A DNA stretch of 23,546 nt from Azolla pinnata (lineage: Eukaryota; Streptophyta; Polypodiopsida; Salviniales; Salviniaceae), in assembly GCA_037176905.1 (NCBI GenBank), contig JBBBWG010006191.1, positions 1 to 23,546 of the forward strand. The letters are read 5' to 3'. The position numbers were made by a program, and so were the translations under genes. Positions 1-12,549 of this stretch are shown in pieces (position 1 is the first letter of the stretch; the number at the start of each line of letters is the position of its first letter). The notes below the pieces were generated by a model. That model was not told the DNA's origin. It saw only the letters and a program-made list of their open reading frames with translations, and did no database searches.

Positions 1-1340
1 TGGGTTTTTGGGTTCCTGGGTCTAAATGGAAGTTCTTTCCCTTTCGCAAATCCTTTTTTAGAAGACAAAAAGAAACAAATCAAAGGATTTACGGCTTAGG
101 GTTTAAGGTTTTGGGTTTTTTGGGTTTTTTGGGTTTTTTGGGTTTTTTGGGTTTTTGGATTCTGGGTCTAAATGGAAGTTCTTCCTTTTCTACAAATCCT
201 TTTTTGGAAGACATAAAGAAACAGATCAAAGGATTTAGGGCTTAGGGTTTAAGGTTCTGGGTTTTTGGGTTCCTGGGTCTAAATGGAAGTTCTTTCCCTT
301 TCGCAAATCCTTTTTTGGAAGACAAAAAGAAACAGATAAAAGGATTTACGGCTTAGGGTTTAAGGTTTTGGGTTTTTTGGGTTTTTGGATTCTGGGTTTA
401 AATGGAAGTTCTTCCTTTTCTGCAAATCCTTTTTTGGAAGACAAAAAGAAAGAGATCAAAGGATTTACGGCTTAGGGTTTAAGGTTTAAGGTTTTGGGTT
501 TTTTTGGGGGTTTTGGATTCTGGGTCTAAATGGAAGTTCTTCCTTTTTTGCAAATCCTTTTTTGGAAGACATAAAGAAACAGATCATTTTAGGGTTTTTA
601 GGGTTTTTAGGGTTTTTGGGTTTTTGGGTTTTTGGGTTCTGGGTCTAAATGGAAGTTCTTCATTTTTTGCAAATCCTTTTTTGGAAGACATAAAGAAACA
701 GATCAAAGGATTTAGGTTTTAAGGTTTCGGGTTTAGGGTTTTGAGTTTTTTGGGTTTTTGGGTTCTGGGTCTAAATGGAAGTTCTTCCTTTTTTGCAAAT
801 CCTTTTTTGGAAGACATAAAGAAACAGATCAAAGGATTTAGGGTTTAAGGTTTACGGTTCTTGGTTTTTGGGTTCTTGGGTCTAAATGGAAGTTCTTTCC
901 TTTTCGCAAATCTTTTTTTGGAAGACAAAAAGAAACAGATCAAAGGATTTACGGCTTAGGGTTTAAGGTTTAAGGTTTTGGGTTTTTTGGGGGTTTTGGA
1001 TTCTGGGTCTAAATGGAAGTTCTTCCTTTTTTGCAAATCCTTTTTTGGAAGACATAAAGAAACATATCAAAGGATTTAGGGTTTAAGGTTTAATGTTCTG
1101 GGTTTTTGGGTTTTTGGGTTCTGGGTCTGAATGGAAGTTCTTCCTTTTTTGCAAATCCTTTTCTGGAAGGCATAAAGAAACAGATCAAAGGATTTAGGGT
1201 TTAAGGTTTAAGGTTTTGGGTTTTTGGGTTCTTGGGTCTAAAATGGAAGCTCTTCCTTTTTGCGAATCCTTTTGGGAAGACAAAAGAATCAAATCAAGGA
1301 TTTAGGGCTTAGGGTTTAAAGGTTCTGGGTTTTCGGTTCA
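1..1340. repeat. Tandem satellite (about 120 bp unit) interspersed with telomere-like motifs
   Basis: Eleven copies of a unit are visible. The anchor 'tctaaatggaagttct' (with small variants) starts at 21, 167, 278, 397, 525, 644, 770, 881, 1008, 1126 and 1237, giving spacings of 111-146 bp. Each unit has a conserved part of about 75 bp (anchor, then 'gcaaatccttttttggaag', 'aaagaaacagatcaaagga') and a variable part made of TTTAGGG, TTTAAGG and TTTTGGG runs, which accounts for the length differences. The array is cut by the left edge, and its last copy decays at about 1260-1340. The G/T-rich part resembles degenerate plant telomere repeat (TTTAGGG). A subtelomeric or interstitial telomere-associated satellite is the likely class, by inference. 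Short open frames inside it are repeat artefacts. Confidence 0.93.
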
Positions 1341-2594
1341 GACCCTTAAACCCAGTTTCGCCAGGTGCACATGACTTGCTACTATAAACCCGAATCTTCT
1401 CATCCACTTCTCCTTGAATCGAGGATCAAACAGAAGAGGAGTGCACGCGATCTATAACAGACCCTCATATAACAGCCCGATCTCCTGCCCCCTGAACTCG
1501 CCGAGTTTCAGAACACGAGTGCACGAAGCAGCAAAACAAGATCCCAAAATTGCTATCACAGAGGCATATAGCTTCATGAATCAATACAAAGGGAACGATA
1601 AGTCCGCTAACCAGTTTATCCAAAGATCCTTCCAAAACCACATATGCCTATTCATGTACATCATTTGTGATTCATTTTGGATGATTGCACATTATCGAGG
1701 AACCGATTGTTGGTTCAGGGTCAAACATTATTGAGCACAAACAAATGTTACCAGTCTCCCCGCGTCAAATTAAATGCCTCTACTCCTCTCCCTTTTTTTT
1801 AGCATGAATCAACCTGAGACAGATTTTGTTGGGCTACTACTTGCAATCTGAGTGCAACAATGATCAAGTAAAACACAGCACAATATGGATTGCTGTACCA
1901 GATTGGAAAAGATGTAGCAGTTCAATGTATTATCTCATAGGTAAGGTGTTCAGAATAATTGAAATTCTAGTAATAACCGAGCCATTCGCCATAGAGAATT
2001 AATTGTGGGTTAGTTAACCAGGAAATAAAACAAAAGGTCTCAATGTTTGCAATCCACTAAGAGTTAACCAAGGCAACTGCATTGTCATCTCATGCTAGTC
2101 AGATATATAGTGTCAAAGCATAAAATCCAGCAAAAGAACAAAATGATGGAGCTCATGATCATTCATACCAGGGAAGTTATCCCTAGATTAAGATCATAAC
2201 GAGAAACGAAATGCTTATGAAATTGCAATCCATGCGGGCATCAAGCACAGTTCTATTGATTGATAATGTGAACATTGTATTGTCCTTTGAAACCACAGGG
2301 CATAAAAAGATTTTTCAATATAGGATCTTCCCCAAACCTACAAAACTTCTCAGATCATGTGCTATTTCACAGCACTGCCTCTTCAAATTAACATTTGGTA
2401 GAGCTCAAGAGCCAAGCACAAATTTCCTCTTCCACACTGTGACAACATTAGCAAAGCATGTCCTGCAGTTTGGGGGGTTATACGATTTCCAGATTTTGCT
2501 CAAATTAGTTTTATATATTGCATACAAATTCTGTGGGAAGGGGTGCAATGGAATATGTAGAAACACTACCCTGCAAAATTTGGGCTCCTTCTGC
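1341..2594. other. Intergenic stretch and probable RPN1 3' UTR; no gene seen
   Basis: This lies between the satellite and the RPN1 stop codon. The part adjoining the stop (roughly 2250-2594) reads on the minus strand as ordinary T-rich 3' UTR-like sequence, but I could not fix a poly(A) site. The segment 1341-1760 is somewhat richer in GC and holds three copies of the palindrome GTGCAC. Open frames here (for example about 1414-1734 and 2211-2648 on the plus strand) lack a convincing start or recognisable protein content, so I call no gene. Confidence 0.5.
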
Positions 2595-5500
2595 TTAATG
2601 ATCTTGTTCGTAATCGGGATTCTCTTTCAATATGACAAATCCCTCTAGAACAGATGAGAGAGGGATATATCTGTCAGGTAAAACAAAATCTTAGTAATAC
2701 GAGGGCATCATTTAGACTGCTTAAAAAAATTCAAATCCCAATCTAATCCACAATATAAAAAAGACTTTATCCTTACTTCTCTGTTGCAAGTTCAGCTCTA
2801 TCGCCAGTGGCAAGGAGAACTGGAGTTGTGTGCGTTTGGAAACCAGTAATAGTCTTTGGGCGTCCTGCCTGACCAACGACATCAACTGCTTGCCCTACTC
2901 GTACAGGTACTGACAGTGGCTTCAAGTTCTCGTCCAGTGTCATGAGCATGCGGGGCTAGAAACAGAAAAGATTCAAATGGTTTTACAACGCATGAAATAT
3001 AAATTCCATCGATTCCGATTAGACAGTTTTCCCATACCTGCATTGCCAACGTAAGAAAATAGAGCACATAGTGGTACTTCCCAAGGATGATAGATTTCAT
3101 GTCCATGCACCCATGTAATACTGTCATCAACCCAGACAATGCAACACTGCAAAACCAAAGACTTCATGAGGATAACTCGACAATCTATCAATCTATAAAC
3201 AATTGTCGGTTGCTGAATACTAATCTCATCTAGTTGACTAACTCAGAATTCATTCAGGAGGTTAAGTACGAACTTCGACAGCAGAAAACGATCAGAATGG
3301 TAGGGATTCAGTGTCAATAACCCTTTGCCCATGTGCACAAGACCCTGAGCAATTCTAACCTGCAAGGAGATAACTGTTAAGTTTAGCACCCCTAAGTAGG
3401 TAGTGCGATTCTCAAGAATTCTTGTTAGATAAAAACTTACACAAAAAAGAAGACTCGGATCTTTGTAATAGTAACTTGATAAATTACGAAGCATTCCGGC
3501 AATCCGAGCATTATTAGTTCCTCCCCCAATAAGCCCTAGTGCAACTATTGCTGTCTGTTCAAAGAATGTTTCAGCTCACTTCAAAATGACATCAATTTGT
3601 AATTCGATGATGAATTTCATACAGTAAGAGTTAATACCATGGCAACTTCAATGTCACTATCGTGACTGAGTCGACTCAATGTATCCATGATATTTATCTG
3701 CAAATGAAGACATTATAGTTTCACTACACAAGACACATGCAAATTTTTTATGCCAGCAGGAACAGTACCTTCGGATTGGAGACTGAAAGTATTGCAAGGG
3801 CAAGGGGAACAGTACGCCTTATATGTTGTTCACCGTATTGCAAAAGATGTTCCAGCGAGCGTACAGCCATATCCAATCCAAGCTCCTCTGCCATCGAAAC
3901 AAGAGCAATACCCAAAACGGCAGCAGATTGGTAGCTCTCAGCTTTTTCTGTGTGCTCCCCACAGAACGCAAGAAACTTTTGTACCTGCCAAATGAAAAGA
4001 GAATAGAAATAAAGCTCGCAATGTTGAAGTAAATAAAGACAAAAAATAAAGAAGAAAAAGCTTACCAATAAAACATTTCCTGTTCCCGCATAAGCACAAA
4101 GTTCCAATGTGACTTGAAGATATCGTGATATCTTTTCATTTAACGTCTTAGCAACCTCCATGCTTGCAACCACCGCATCCTGAAAGAAATCAAAGATCTC
4201 TCAATGGCACTAAAAACTCCAGTTTTGAGCAGTATTTCACTCCACTGTACAGTTGGAAAACTACCAGCTAACTATATGACAAGCTTGCTCTACTGGTGTT
4301 CTGATGCATTAATTATAATTTAAAACTTGGTAACAAAGAAATAGAAGTGTGATAAACAAGCCATGATTTTGCTGCTATGGGCAATGCCAAGCATCCGAAA
4401 GGAACTGGATCTGTTCCAAGATCTTTGGGACATTAAAATTCATAAGGGTGGCCTTTCAGACATTAAAGCATACAAAAATATTCTTTCTAGAGGATGTTGA
4501 GAAGTAGGATCATACAAGAAACAAAGGGAAAACAGAGGATACTTACAACCCCTAAGGGAGTTTGATTTTTAGGGTTCACAATTTTCTTGAGCATTAATAT
4601 TTCACACAGACTCACATCAAATGGCTTTCTATAGGTAATTCTAATGGCCAAATGTTAAGAAAAACATGACTACAGCCATGAAACAATCATATAAGTTGTG
4701 CAACAGTTCATAGGTAAAACTACTATAGTTCACAGGAGAGTTGCTGACTGAAAATGCTGCTTCGAATACAAAGACATGCGATGAAACCATCTATGCTCCC
4801 TAAATATTTTATTTGAGATTGATCAGTAATCACTGAGGCCATACCTGTTTTCCCAGGTAGAGCAAACCCAAGCCTAGACATAAGAATCGTACAAGAGGAT
4901 CTCCAAGCTCGGCTTCACTTCGTTCCATCAAAGCAATGATGATTGCTTGTGCAGCCCCATCATGGCATGAGCCAACATAGATTATCCCAAGAGATAATGC
5001 AGTAAAAGCAATAATATCTAGGCTGCTCTTCGGATCTGTAATCAAGGGACTGAGAAGAGAATAAACCTGAAACAAATAATGAACTAACACTATGAGTACT
5101 TTACTCCACAACCAATTAAGCTGGTTAATTTAAAGCTTTGAGAGCAAACCTCATCTTTATCGGCAGCAGCATAGGCCAACCCAAGGCCCATTATAGCACC
5201 AATTCTAGTTGCAGAATCTTCTTTGCTAACATAGTCGCACAATACAGCATAAGCCTGCAAAACGGGGAAGCACCAGTTTGGTTACACCTCCTTGATGATG
5301 AATACTTGTCAAATTATGTGAAATTACACAATTCAGACTCACAAGGAATCTTGTGTAAAAACTTAAAAACTAACAATGACAGCATGCTTAAAGTCATCTT
5401 TATGTATCATGTTCAGAATTCACATAATTCTATCCAATTCAGAAAATGTTTGCCATAATATGGTGAGGTCACATGGTAGCCCCATTGAGAGACAGACAGA

Positions 5501-8500
5501 CAGACGAATTTTCGAGCATGAAAGATTATGGATATGTTTAAAGAACAGGAACATTTCTTCTAAGTTTAGATATAAAAATATCACTGGATCCACTTTATTG
5601 TTGAAGATGTCGTTTAATAATCTAGAATGTCAGATACAGTACAAACTGTCCATTCAGGATTTCTCAAGTTGTTATTAGCTGTGTCACCTAATACACACAT
5701 GAATGACGGCTATAAAGATTATCTCAATAATCTCACTATGCATAAATGAGGCATACTGTCTGAGCTTTACATAGATCTTCTTAGGGTAGCAAAAATTGTC
5801 AGTAAGATATTCTGTGCCTCAGTATGAGCCTACTGGTCTTCCAATGGAAAGCTTGTGCCATGCATGACATTAGTAAGCTCAGAGAAAATATTTTAAATGC
5901 AAGAGATTACCATAATAAAATCAAACAAAAATACATTTAGACAGATTTCGAACCTCAAATACTTGAAAAATAGTTTCAATGACAAATATGTAAATACCAC
6001 TAGTAACAGATCACAAAAAAACAGCAAACGCTCTTACTTACAGGATCACATTCACTTCGGATACCACAATTAAGAATCCCAACTCCCAGAAGAGCACCAG
6101 CAACTACATGGTTATCGGTACTATATAGATATTTATCTATTTGCGGCAACCCATCATCAACATTCCACAAGGTAATCAGACCCTGTGTACAGAATCTTGT
6201 TATTCAGCCTTCATGAACTACATACAGAAGACACCTGTAATGAGTTCAACAAAGTTAAACTGACCAAACTTGCTGCTGCACTGGTTTTCCCATGCTCCTT
6301 GTTCTTGAAAAGCCAATTACCACTACTTGTTCCCTCCACAGCTGGCGGTGTCATTAACTTATCCTGTTATGGAGATGTGGCAAAAATCATATCAATCTTT
6401 CGTGAAGTGAAACAGTAAAAATACAACCTGTTAAAAAAATACCTGTCCAAATCCTGCATTCACAAATGCATTGACAAATGTAGCAGCCAGATTCTGCCTT
6501 GCAGAATCAACACTTGTCCCTGTGCTTGCCCGGCCATCTATCAGATGTGCCTACATGTAAGAAAAATAGGTTAATACCGATCATAAAGTATCACTTCACT
6601 GACAAACAATGCACTAAAGTAATCAACCTTATAAATATCTTCCGGAGTTTTAGGCTCCATCACATCAAGATCTCGTGCCAGTGTAAGATATCCCTCACTC
6701 AATTTGCTGTTGTTAACAATTTCTTGAAGCAGCTCTTTCTTGTCTTCATTTCCAACAACCATGATATCTTCAATCTCATAAGTTACACCCTTGAAATTCA
6801 AGAAGTTTGAGATCAGCAAAAGAGAAAAGCATGGAGAAAATTTGTATACGTTCACAAAAGCAATACCCTGTGCTAAAACTATGTCTACTAATCAGTGAGA
6901 AAATGATAGACATAAATCAGCCAATTATCATAAATTTAAACAGCTGATTTCTGTCTAGTAGATCTAGAGATTGACACAGCAACTATTCAGTTTTTGAGGA
7001 GAATGCAATATTTCTGATCAGATAGAATGTGGAGGAAACTGGTGTTTCGTGTTTCTCAACAGTTGTACAAGTCCACAAGTAAAAAGCTAACCTAGGGTAA
7101 TAATCAAGTGGTGTTAGATGCCACCACATCTAGTTTCCTTACTTTCATCAAAAGGAGTACTAATTTATGGGCGTGCACATTTCCTTAATCAACCAAGAGC
7201 TAACTTAAAAAAGCTTATTTCAGTACAGACTTTTGAAACTTTAGTCTTTCTTTATACTAGGAATTTGCCATAGGAAATCTTTGAGCAGAACTGAGGTTTT
7301 ATAATCGTCCCAAAAATTCCTCTAGACTCAGGTTGACAATGAAGCTAGTTAAGTATCAAACTATCCATAATCCTCCAACATTTTGCTAAAGACATATTTC
7401 TGTTGGTTTTGTAAAATCAAACAAGCGAGATCCCAATATGATATTTAAGATCATTAGGACAAATTTCTCTGAAATTCTATGAAAACAATATGAATCAAGA
7501 TCTTCCCTAGAAATAAGAATTAAACAGAAATAGCTCAAAGTCTCCTTTACCGCTCTGGCCAAGATATAGCAGAGTTGTTGCAGCATTAATGGATCTTTGC
7601 AAGCACACAATGTTTGTTCGATAAGCTGCATGTCACAGGTACTATACAGTGAGCACCAACAGTACATTCAGAAATTCCTATTGCTAAGCTGGTGACTTAC
7701 CACTACTTTTTCCATCCGCAATGCAACTCTTAAAGCATCAGGATATTGCTCAAATTTCATGTAGATTTGATATGCAATATCTAGTACTGGTATATCATCC
7801 AGCTCTGGTACATAGCTGCCACAAAGAGGTAAAATGAAAGTGTAAGCACACTGCTATTTGTATTATCTTTCTTGCACTTCATCATCAACATTCACATGCT
7901 ATCTCCAACTAGAACATTCTTACAAGCTCAGCATACTACAATATACTATGTCATAATGAGAGGGAGAATAAAAAGAATCGAGCATGGTTAATTCAGAGGC
8001 AGGGTGATTTTCAGCATAATGATATTTAATAATAGGTTTGCGAGTTACCACAATATGGATATCCCACTAATAGGTTATCAAACACAGCTAATTTAAGGCA
8101 TGTTTTCATTTTTAGTAAATACCCAAAAGAACCAGTCGCATTTTAGAATATTATGGAGCGTTTGCAGAATATGGTCACTTCAATACCAGTTTTTAGTGTT
8201 AAAAGCATAGGAACATCAATAAAAGTTTAGAGTTGGGAACATATAGGTGCTTTATTTTACTTCAAATACAACATATAGCTGTTTTATGTTACTTTGAATG
8301 TAACACCTCACTGCCACTCCATAGTACTAATGGAACTCACAGCCGTTTCAAGAGTAAAACTACAACAATGTCTGTTCAAACCTAGGATGCACATAGACTT
8401 CAAGTAAGAACCATTTTGTCGAGCAAGTAGCATGAATCTTATGTAAACTCTGGAGAGCACTTGGGTCTCATTTGAAACAATAGACCAAATCCAGAACAAT

Positions 8501-11478
8501 TTTCCTAAGCATCATAAGACTCCATCTCATGGTCTCGACACACAGAGGATATCTGAGAAAAAGCCTGAGAAACACAATAATCTCCAATTAATGAGACTTA
8601 CAAAGCCGAAACCTGATGCCACAACGGAGCGATGTGGCTTATTAAGGGGGTTATCAAGCAACATCAAAAGATAACATGAAAGAAACATTGCTGAATTTTT
8701 GTATCATGTTGTTCTCCTGGGACACGTATTCAACTCTCCTATGATGTAACCTCCAGAATTTTCGAGAACCAGACTGATCCACAACACTGATCTCTAACCA
8801 TATGTCCATAGTGCCAGTAAATTATGTCATTCTAGAGAGTTACCTTGCAAAACTTGTCAGATATGCACATGTTCTTTTGTAATTTGCCTTCCCTATGTGC
8901 TCTGGAAGCAACTCCAAACTTTCAACCTAGGCACAGATATAGCATGAGGAGAAGTGTGTAAACAAAATATTATATAGCATTTAAGCAGGCTGATTATATA
9001 TGCACCTCCATCAAAAGGTCCACAGCTTCTGGTTCTGCATTGTGCTGCAATACCACAAACTCCTCAATATACTGTTTTCAAGATACCACGCAATGAAAAG
9101 AGACAATTACCTTCACATGGAAAGGTACGATCTGTTTAACCAGACCCATTAGATCATCCACAGGCTTATCTTCCATCTGGAGACCACAGTGAGCGGAAAA
9201 GTTAATAGTTGTACAGAGAAAACTTTAGCCTAGAGCTAGACATAATCATTGATGGATTCATTGAAGTTAGTTACTTTCCCAGCACTCCTTGGTTGTTTTT
9301 AAGAGATTCGCAGTCACTTAAAATTAAAAAACTAGATAATCTTCAAAAGGGAACGCTTACATTTACCCACTGAGTAGGTAATCAAGACCCAGTAGGAAAG
9401 ATGAATAATAATAAAAACCTTGCAGGGTTCAAATATTATACCATGTGTATAGGAAAAGCATGAAGATCACGTATTAAGAGCATGTACCTGGCGATTTTGG
9501 AATTCATGACCTATTTCTCCAGCTAGGTTCCTGAAATATCATATTGTAAAGTTAGTTCAAGTATTTTAGTTTGAATCTAATATTCAGTCCTTCACCTACC
9601 TGACATATTCATGTCCCCATGATCCGATATCCTCCACAGACCCTTGTAGCCTAAACTTCAAGCTTTCCTACAACATTTTGGAAGTTCGGTCAGAAATTTC
9701 TAAAAATTGGCTCCAGCAAAACAGGCAAAAGATGGTCATATGACATAGATGCCTACTCTTTCTCCTTCCTCTGACATGGTTAAGGCAAGAACTGAGATGA
9801 TATCTGCCAGATATCTCTGAAATGAACGTGTCATTTAGACCAGATCAAATAAAAACCAGAATTCCTCTTCTTCAAACACTGAATATTTTTGTGTATTACC
9901 CATACCGTATTTTCACCATCAGGCATGTTCTCGTAAAACTTCTTTAGTGTTCCATAGTGGGGCCTTAAGAATTTCAATGGCTTTGGTACAGATGTCATAG
10001 AGCTTGTGGCAGTTCGGATTTCTTGCCTACAAGGAAGAAGCACGAATTGATTTAGAGAAGGATGGGCCTTATCAAACTAATTACATGCACAGTAAAAGAA
10101 AAATGGCCTGATACTGACGATCATATACTAATTCATACACAGTACCTCTGCTGAATATTAAACGAATGCAATCTTTGTACAACGATGCATAGATAACAAA
10201 TATGGATGGACAATCAATAAAGACGACTACACTGTCACCTCTTTTAAAATTAAAAATTAGGTTAATCTGTATCTGATGCTGTGCTCCATGAGTAAGAAAG
10301 GGGGGGGAAACTCAAACTTGAGAAAGAACACCAAAAGAGATTGCACAGCAGACGTTATGTTCACAAAAATCAGTGTGGGTGCAATAAAAATTTGAATCAA
10401 ATCAATAAGAAGGATGATGTCTCGCACAAAAAAAATTATAATGAATGAGATAGGTGTCTTCACTCTAAAATCCAATCTTCCGGACACAAAATCAGAGCAG
10501 AAGTATACGTGCAAAAACATTTCGCACTAGACAAATGAAGTAAACAAATTTATTTGAATGAATAAGAAACAACCCTTCATACTCCTACATTAGGCCTTCA
10601 TATATATACGAGTCTCTTAAAGACAATCAATATGGAAAAAAGGAAATAAAAATGCAACCTTGTAATATATAGAACCATCAAAATGAACAAGGTTTGAACA
10701 AACCACCTTCTAATATTGTTAAAATGACAAAGAGAGAGAACAAAATGAAGTAATTTTCATATGATCAATCAAAGAATAACAATCACTCACCAAACAAGGA
10801 AATCAAAGAAAATTTTTTAGTAGAAAAAAACCACAAAATTAATAGAAATTGTACAAGCTCCTCGTCTTGTTAACACATTAGATAAGTAAACAAAGCAAAA
10901 CCAGGGTACAATGACATAAAAACAAACATGAAATACATCTCAACCAAGCAAAAGCAAACAAATCTTGACGCAAAAAGTAATATATCAGCAAGGAGATTTA
11001 CCGTACGAGCTTTCAGCAGGTAATTCCATGCTGAGAATTGTCGATGAAAGAGATAACAAATAAAAATCTAATGAAATTTCTCATCGAAAATGATACCAAC
11101 GAGAACAAAACAAAACGAAGCGGAAATCTTTGCATCCAACTACCGCAGCAGATACCTACCTCATGCTTTCCAGCGCAAGCTTCTGCACTCCCGGTTCCAC
11201 ATCTTGCACTCGCTCCACGTAAAGCTCTAACTGTTGCTTGAGAGCGAGATCTTCTTCCGACTGCAGGCCGTTCATTCGTAATGCAAACGAATCAGAGACA
11301 CGGCAGGCCGACAAAAAACAAACAATGGGGAGACCAAAGGGACGGGATGAGAAAAGCCCTCGTCACTGACCAAATCCTCGTCTTTCTTCTCGTCTTTCTT
11401 GGATTTCTTGCCGTCGTTGCTGGGAGGGGGGTGCCCTTTCTTGTCGACGGAGCCGTTCTGCTGAGGATCGGGCGCCAT
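2595..11478 (-). CDS. RPN1: 26S proteasome regulatory subunit RPN1 (non-ATPase subunit 2, PSMD2 family), 25 exons, complete
   Basis: RPN1 is the large scaffold of the 19S base. It docks ubiquitin and UBL shuttle factors and a deubiquitinase, and sits against the RPT ring in cytosol and nucleus. Coding exons, in order of translation: 11371-11478, 11160-11260, 9906-10026, 9757-9816, 9600-9667, 9488-9530, 9111-9176, 9006-9044, 8844-8926, 7701-7815, 7551-7625, 6628-6789, 6443-6550, 6265-6363, 6042-6182, 5150-5254, 4845-5066, 4066-4179, 3769-3984, 3638-3697, 3441-3554, 3274-3359, 3038-3146, 2777-2955, 2595-2670. They sum to 2670 nt, so 889 aa, close to the roughly 890 aa of plant RPN1. Landmarks: a Lys/Asp-rich N-terminus (about 24-36); [20 protein letters not shown] (about 77-96); [10 protein letters not shown] near 324; TPEDIYK at about 341-347; alpha-helical PC repeats (about 416-760) with [11 protein letters not shown] and [10 protein letters not shown]; and a C-terminal beta domain with [20 protein letters not shown] and [13 protein letters not shown]. 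The start is the first ATG and opens with the usual MAPDP-type terminus. Several donors are weak (GTTCGT, GTGCAT, GTTTGC). The longest introns are 2 (1133 bp) and 9 (1028 bp), and no other gene is seen in them. Confidence 0.97.
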
Positions 11479-11658
11479 GGCAGGTAGCTGGGTCGAAAAG
11501 GAACAGCAGAAAGCGGCAGAGCGGAGCTATAACACAGAACAGAAACAGATGGTGAAGAAGAAGAAGAAGAAGAAGAAGAAGAGTGTATATGTCTCTTTGA
11601 CAGACAGGCCTTTTTTTTGCTTAAGGCGCAAATTTTAGTTGAAACACAAAATGGACTA
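11479..11658 (-). promoter_or_regulatory. RPN1 5' leader and proximal promoter
   Basis: This lies directly upstream of the RPN1 ATG. On the coding (minus) strand it is pyrimidine-rich and contains a CTT run (11554-11582 as GAA on the plus strand), typical of plant 5' leaders. I cannot fix a transcription start or TATA box. The repeated block that follows begins at about 11659, so unique promoter sequence is short. Confidence 0.5.
11554..11583. repeat. (GAA)n microsatellite in the RPN1 leader
   Basis: Nine perfect GAA units followed by GAG. On the RPN1 transcript strand this is a CTT tract, probably in the 5' UTR about 75-105 nt before the start codon. Confidence 0.9.
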
Positions 11659-12090
11659 ACAAGCAAATTCCAAAACTGTTGATTTTGATGAATTCCTTTG
11701 AGATTGTTATCATCAACCGATCGATCGAAAAACACTTGTCGATTGACTCGATTAACAGTCGTCGATTGACTCTCGGCGTTCACGAGCATCGATCTGATGC
11801 CGATGCTGAGCTTGATGCTTAGCTGATCGCAGCGGGTTCTGACAAGCGATTCCGATTTTGTTTGTTTCGATGAATTCGTGTGGATTGTTATCAGCTGATC
11901 GGCAAAACACTCTCAGGTTCACGAGCGTCGATCTGATGGTGATGATGAGCTTGATGCCAGCTGATCGCAACGGGTTCTAACAAGCAATTCTAATTTGGTT
12001 ATTTCGATGGATTCATGTGGATTGTTATCAACAGATTGAAAAACGCTCTCAGGTTTACGAGCAACAATCCGATGGTGCGGATCACCTCGA
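11659..12090. repeat. Three diverged direct repeats of about 140-180 bp
   Basis: Copies begin at 11659, 11842 and 11980 with 'acaagc(a/g)a(a)ttc'. In the same order each carries a 'tcgatgaattc'-like motif, 'attgttatca', a run of A before 'acactctcagg' or its equivalent, 'cacgagc(g/a)tcgatctgatg', and, in the first two, 'gcttgatgc..agctgatcgca(g/a)cgggttct'. The third copy is shorter and more diverged and fades near 12090. No coding content or terminal inverted repeats were seen. Confidence 0.75.
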
Positions 12091-12549
12091 TTTTCTCAAT
12101 TGAATTGTTACCGATGGGATTGCGAGTCATGATTTTGAGCTATGCGTTTGATGGTTGAAGAATATTGTACTATGTTGATTGGCAGGTCCCAATTGTAAGT
12201 TTTGCATTGATATGATCAGAACGTTACGATGTCAATCGAGCTCGTGAATTTGTTGACCCCTCATGATAAAAAGTTGAAGGTTTTGTTGATCGTCTCAATT
12301 TGCTCTCGTGTTGTATGGTCTATTACCAATTGTGTTTGTGGTCTATTTTCTTCGATTTTATTCCACGACATGACATTTGCAATCTATTTATCATTCGCTC
12401 ATATTTTGCTCCATAATAAACTAGATATTTTGGTTCATGAACAATTAGTTCCAACATATTAGCTTCGATTAGCTTCGATTGATTCTACTTCATAACGAAA
12501 TAAGGTACTTGATGATGCTTGCAAGCTATTGTGTTTGGATGATGCAATC
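12091..12549. other. Unassigned AT-rich spacer between repeat blocks
   Basis: I see no gene, RNA or clear repeat here. A small direct duplication 'agcttcgatt' 'agcttcgatt' occurs at about 12461-12480. The open frame at about 12229-12462 (plus) has no recognisable protein features. Confidence 0.4.

Noticed and set aside
504..722. Open frame inside the left satellite
   Set aside because: It is made of the repeat unit and repeats the same peptide twice; no start context or recognisable protein.
1414..1734. 106-codon plus-strand frame
   Set aside because: Begins at TTG, not ATG; composition looks random and no domain or exon borders could be supported.
2211..2648. 145-codon plus-strand frame
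   Set aside because: Runs antisense over the RPN1 last exon and 3' flank; no recognisable protein features.
10257..10520. 87-codon minus-strand frame in RPN1 intron 2
   Set aside because: Hydrophobic, AT-driven composition inside an intron; does not join in frame to neighbouring RPN1 exons.
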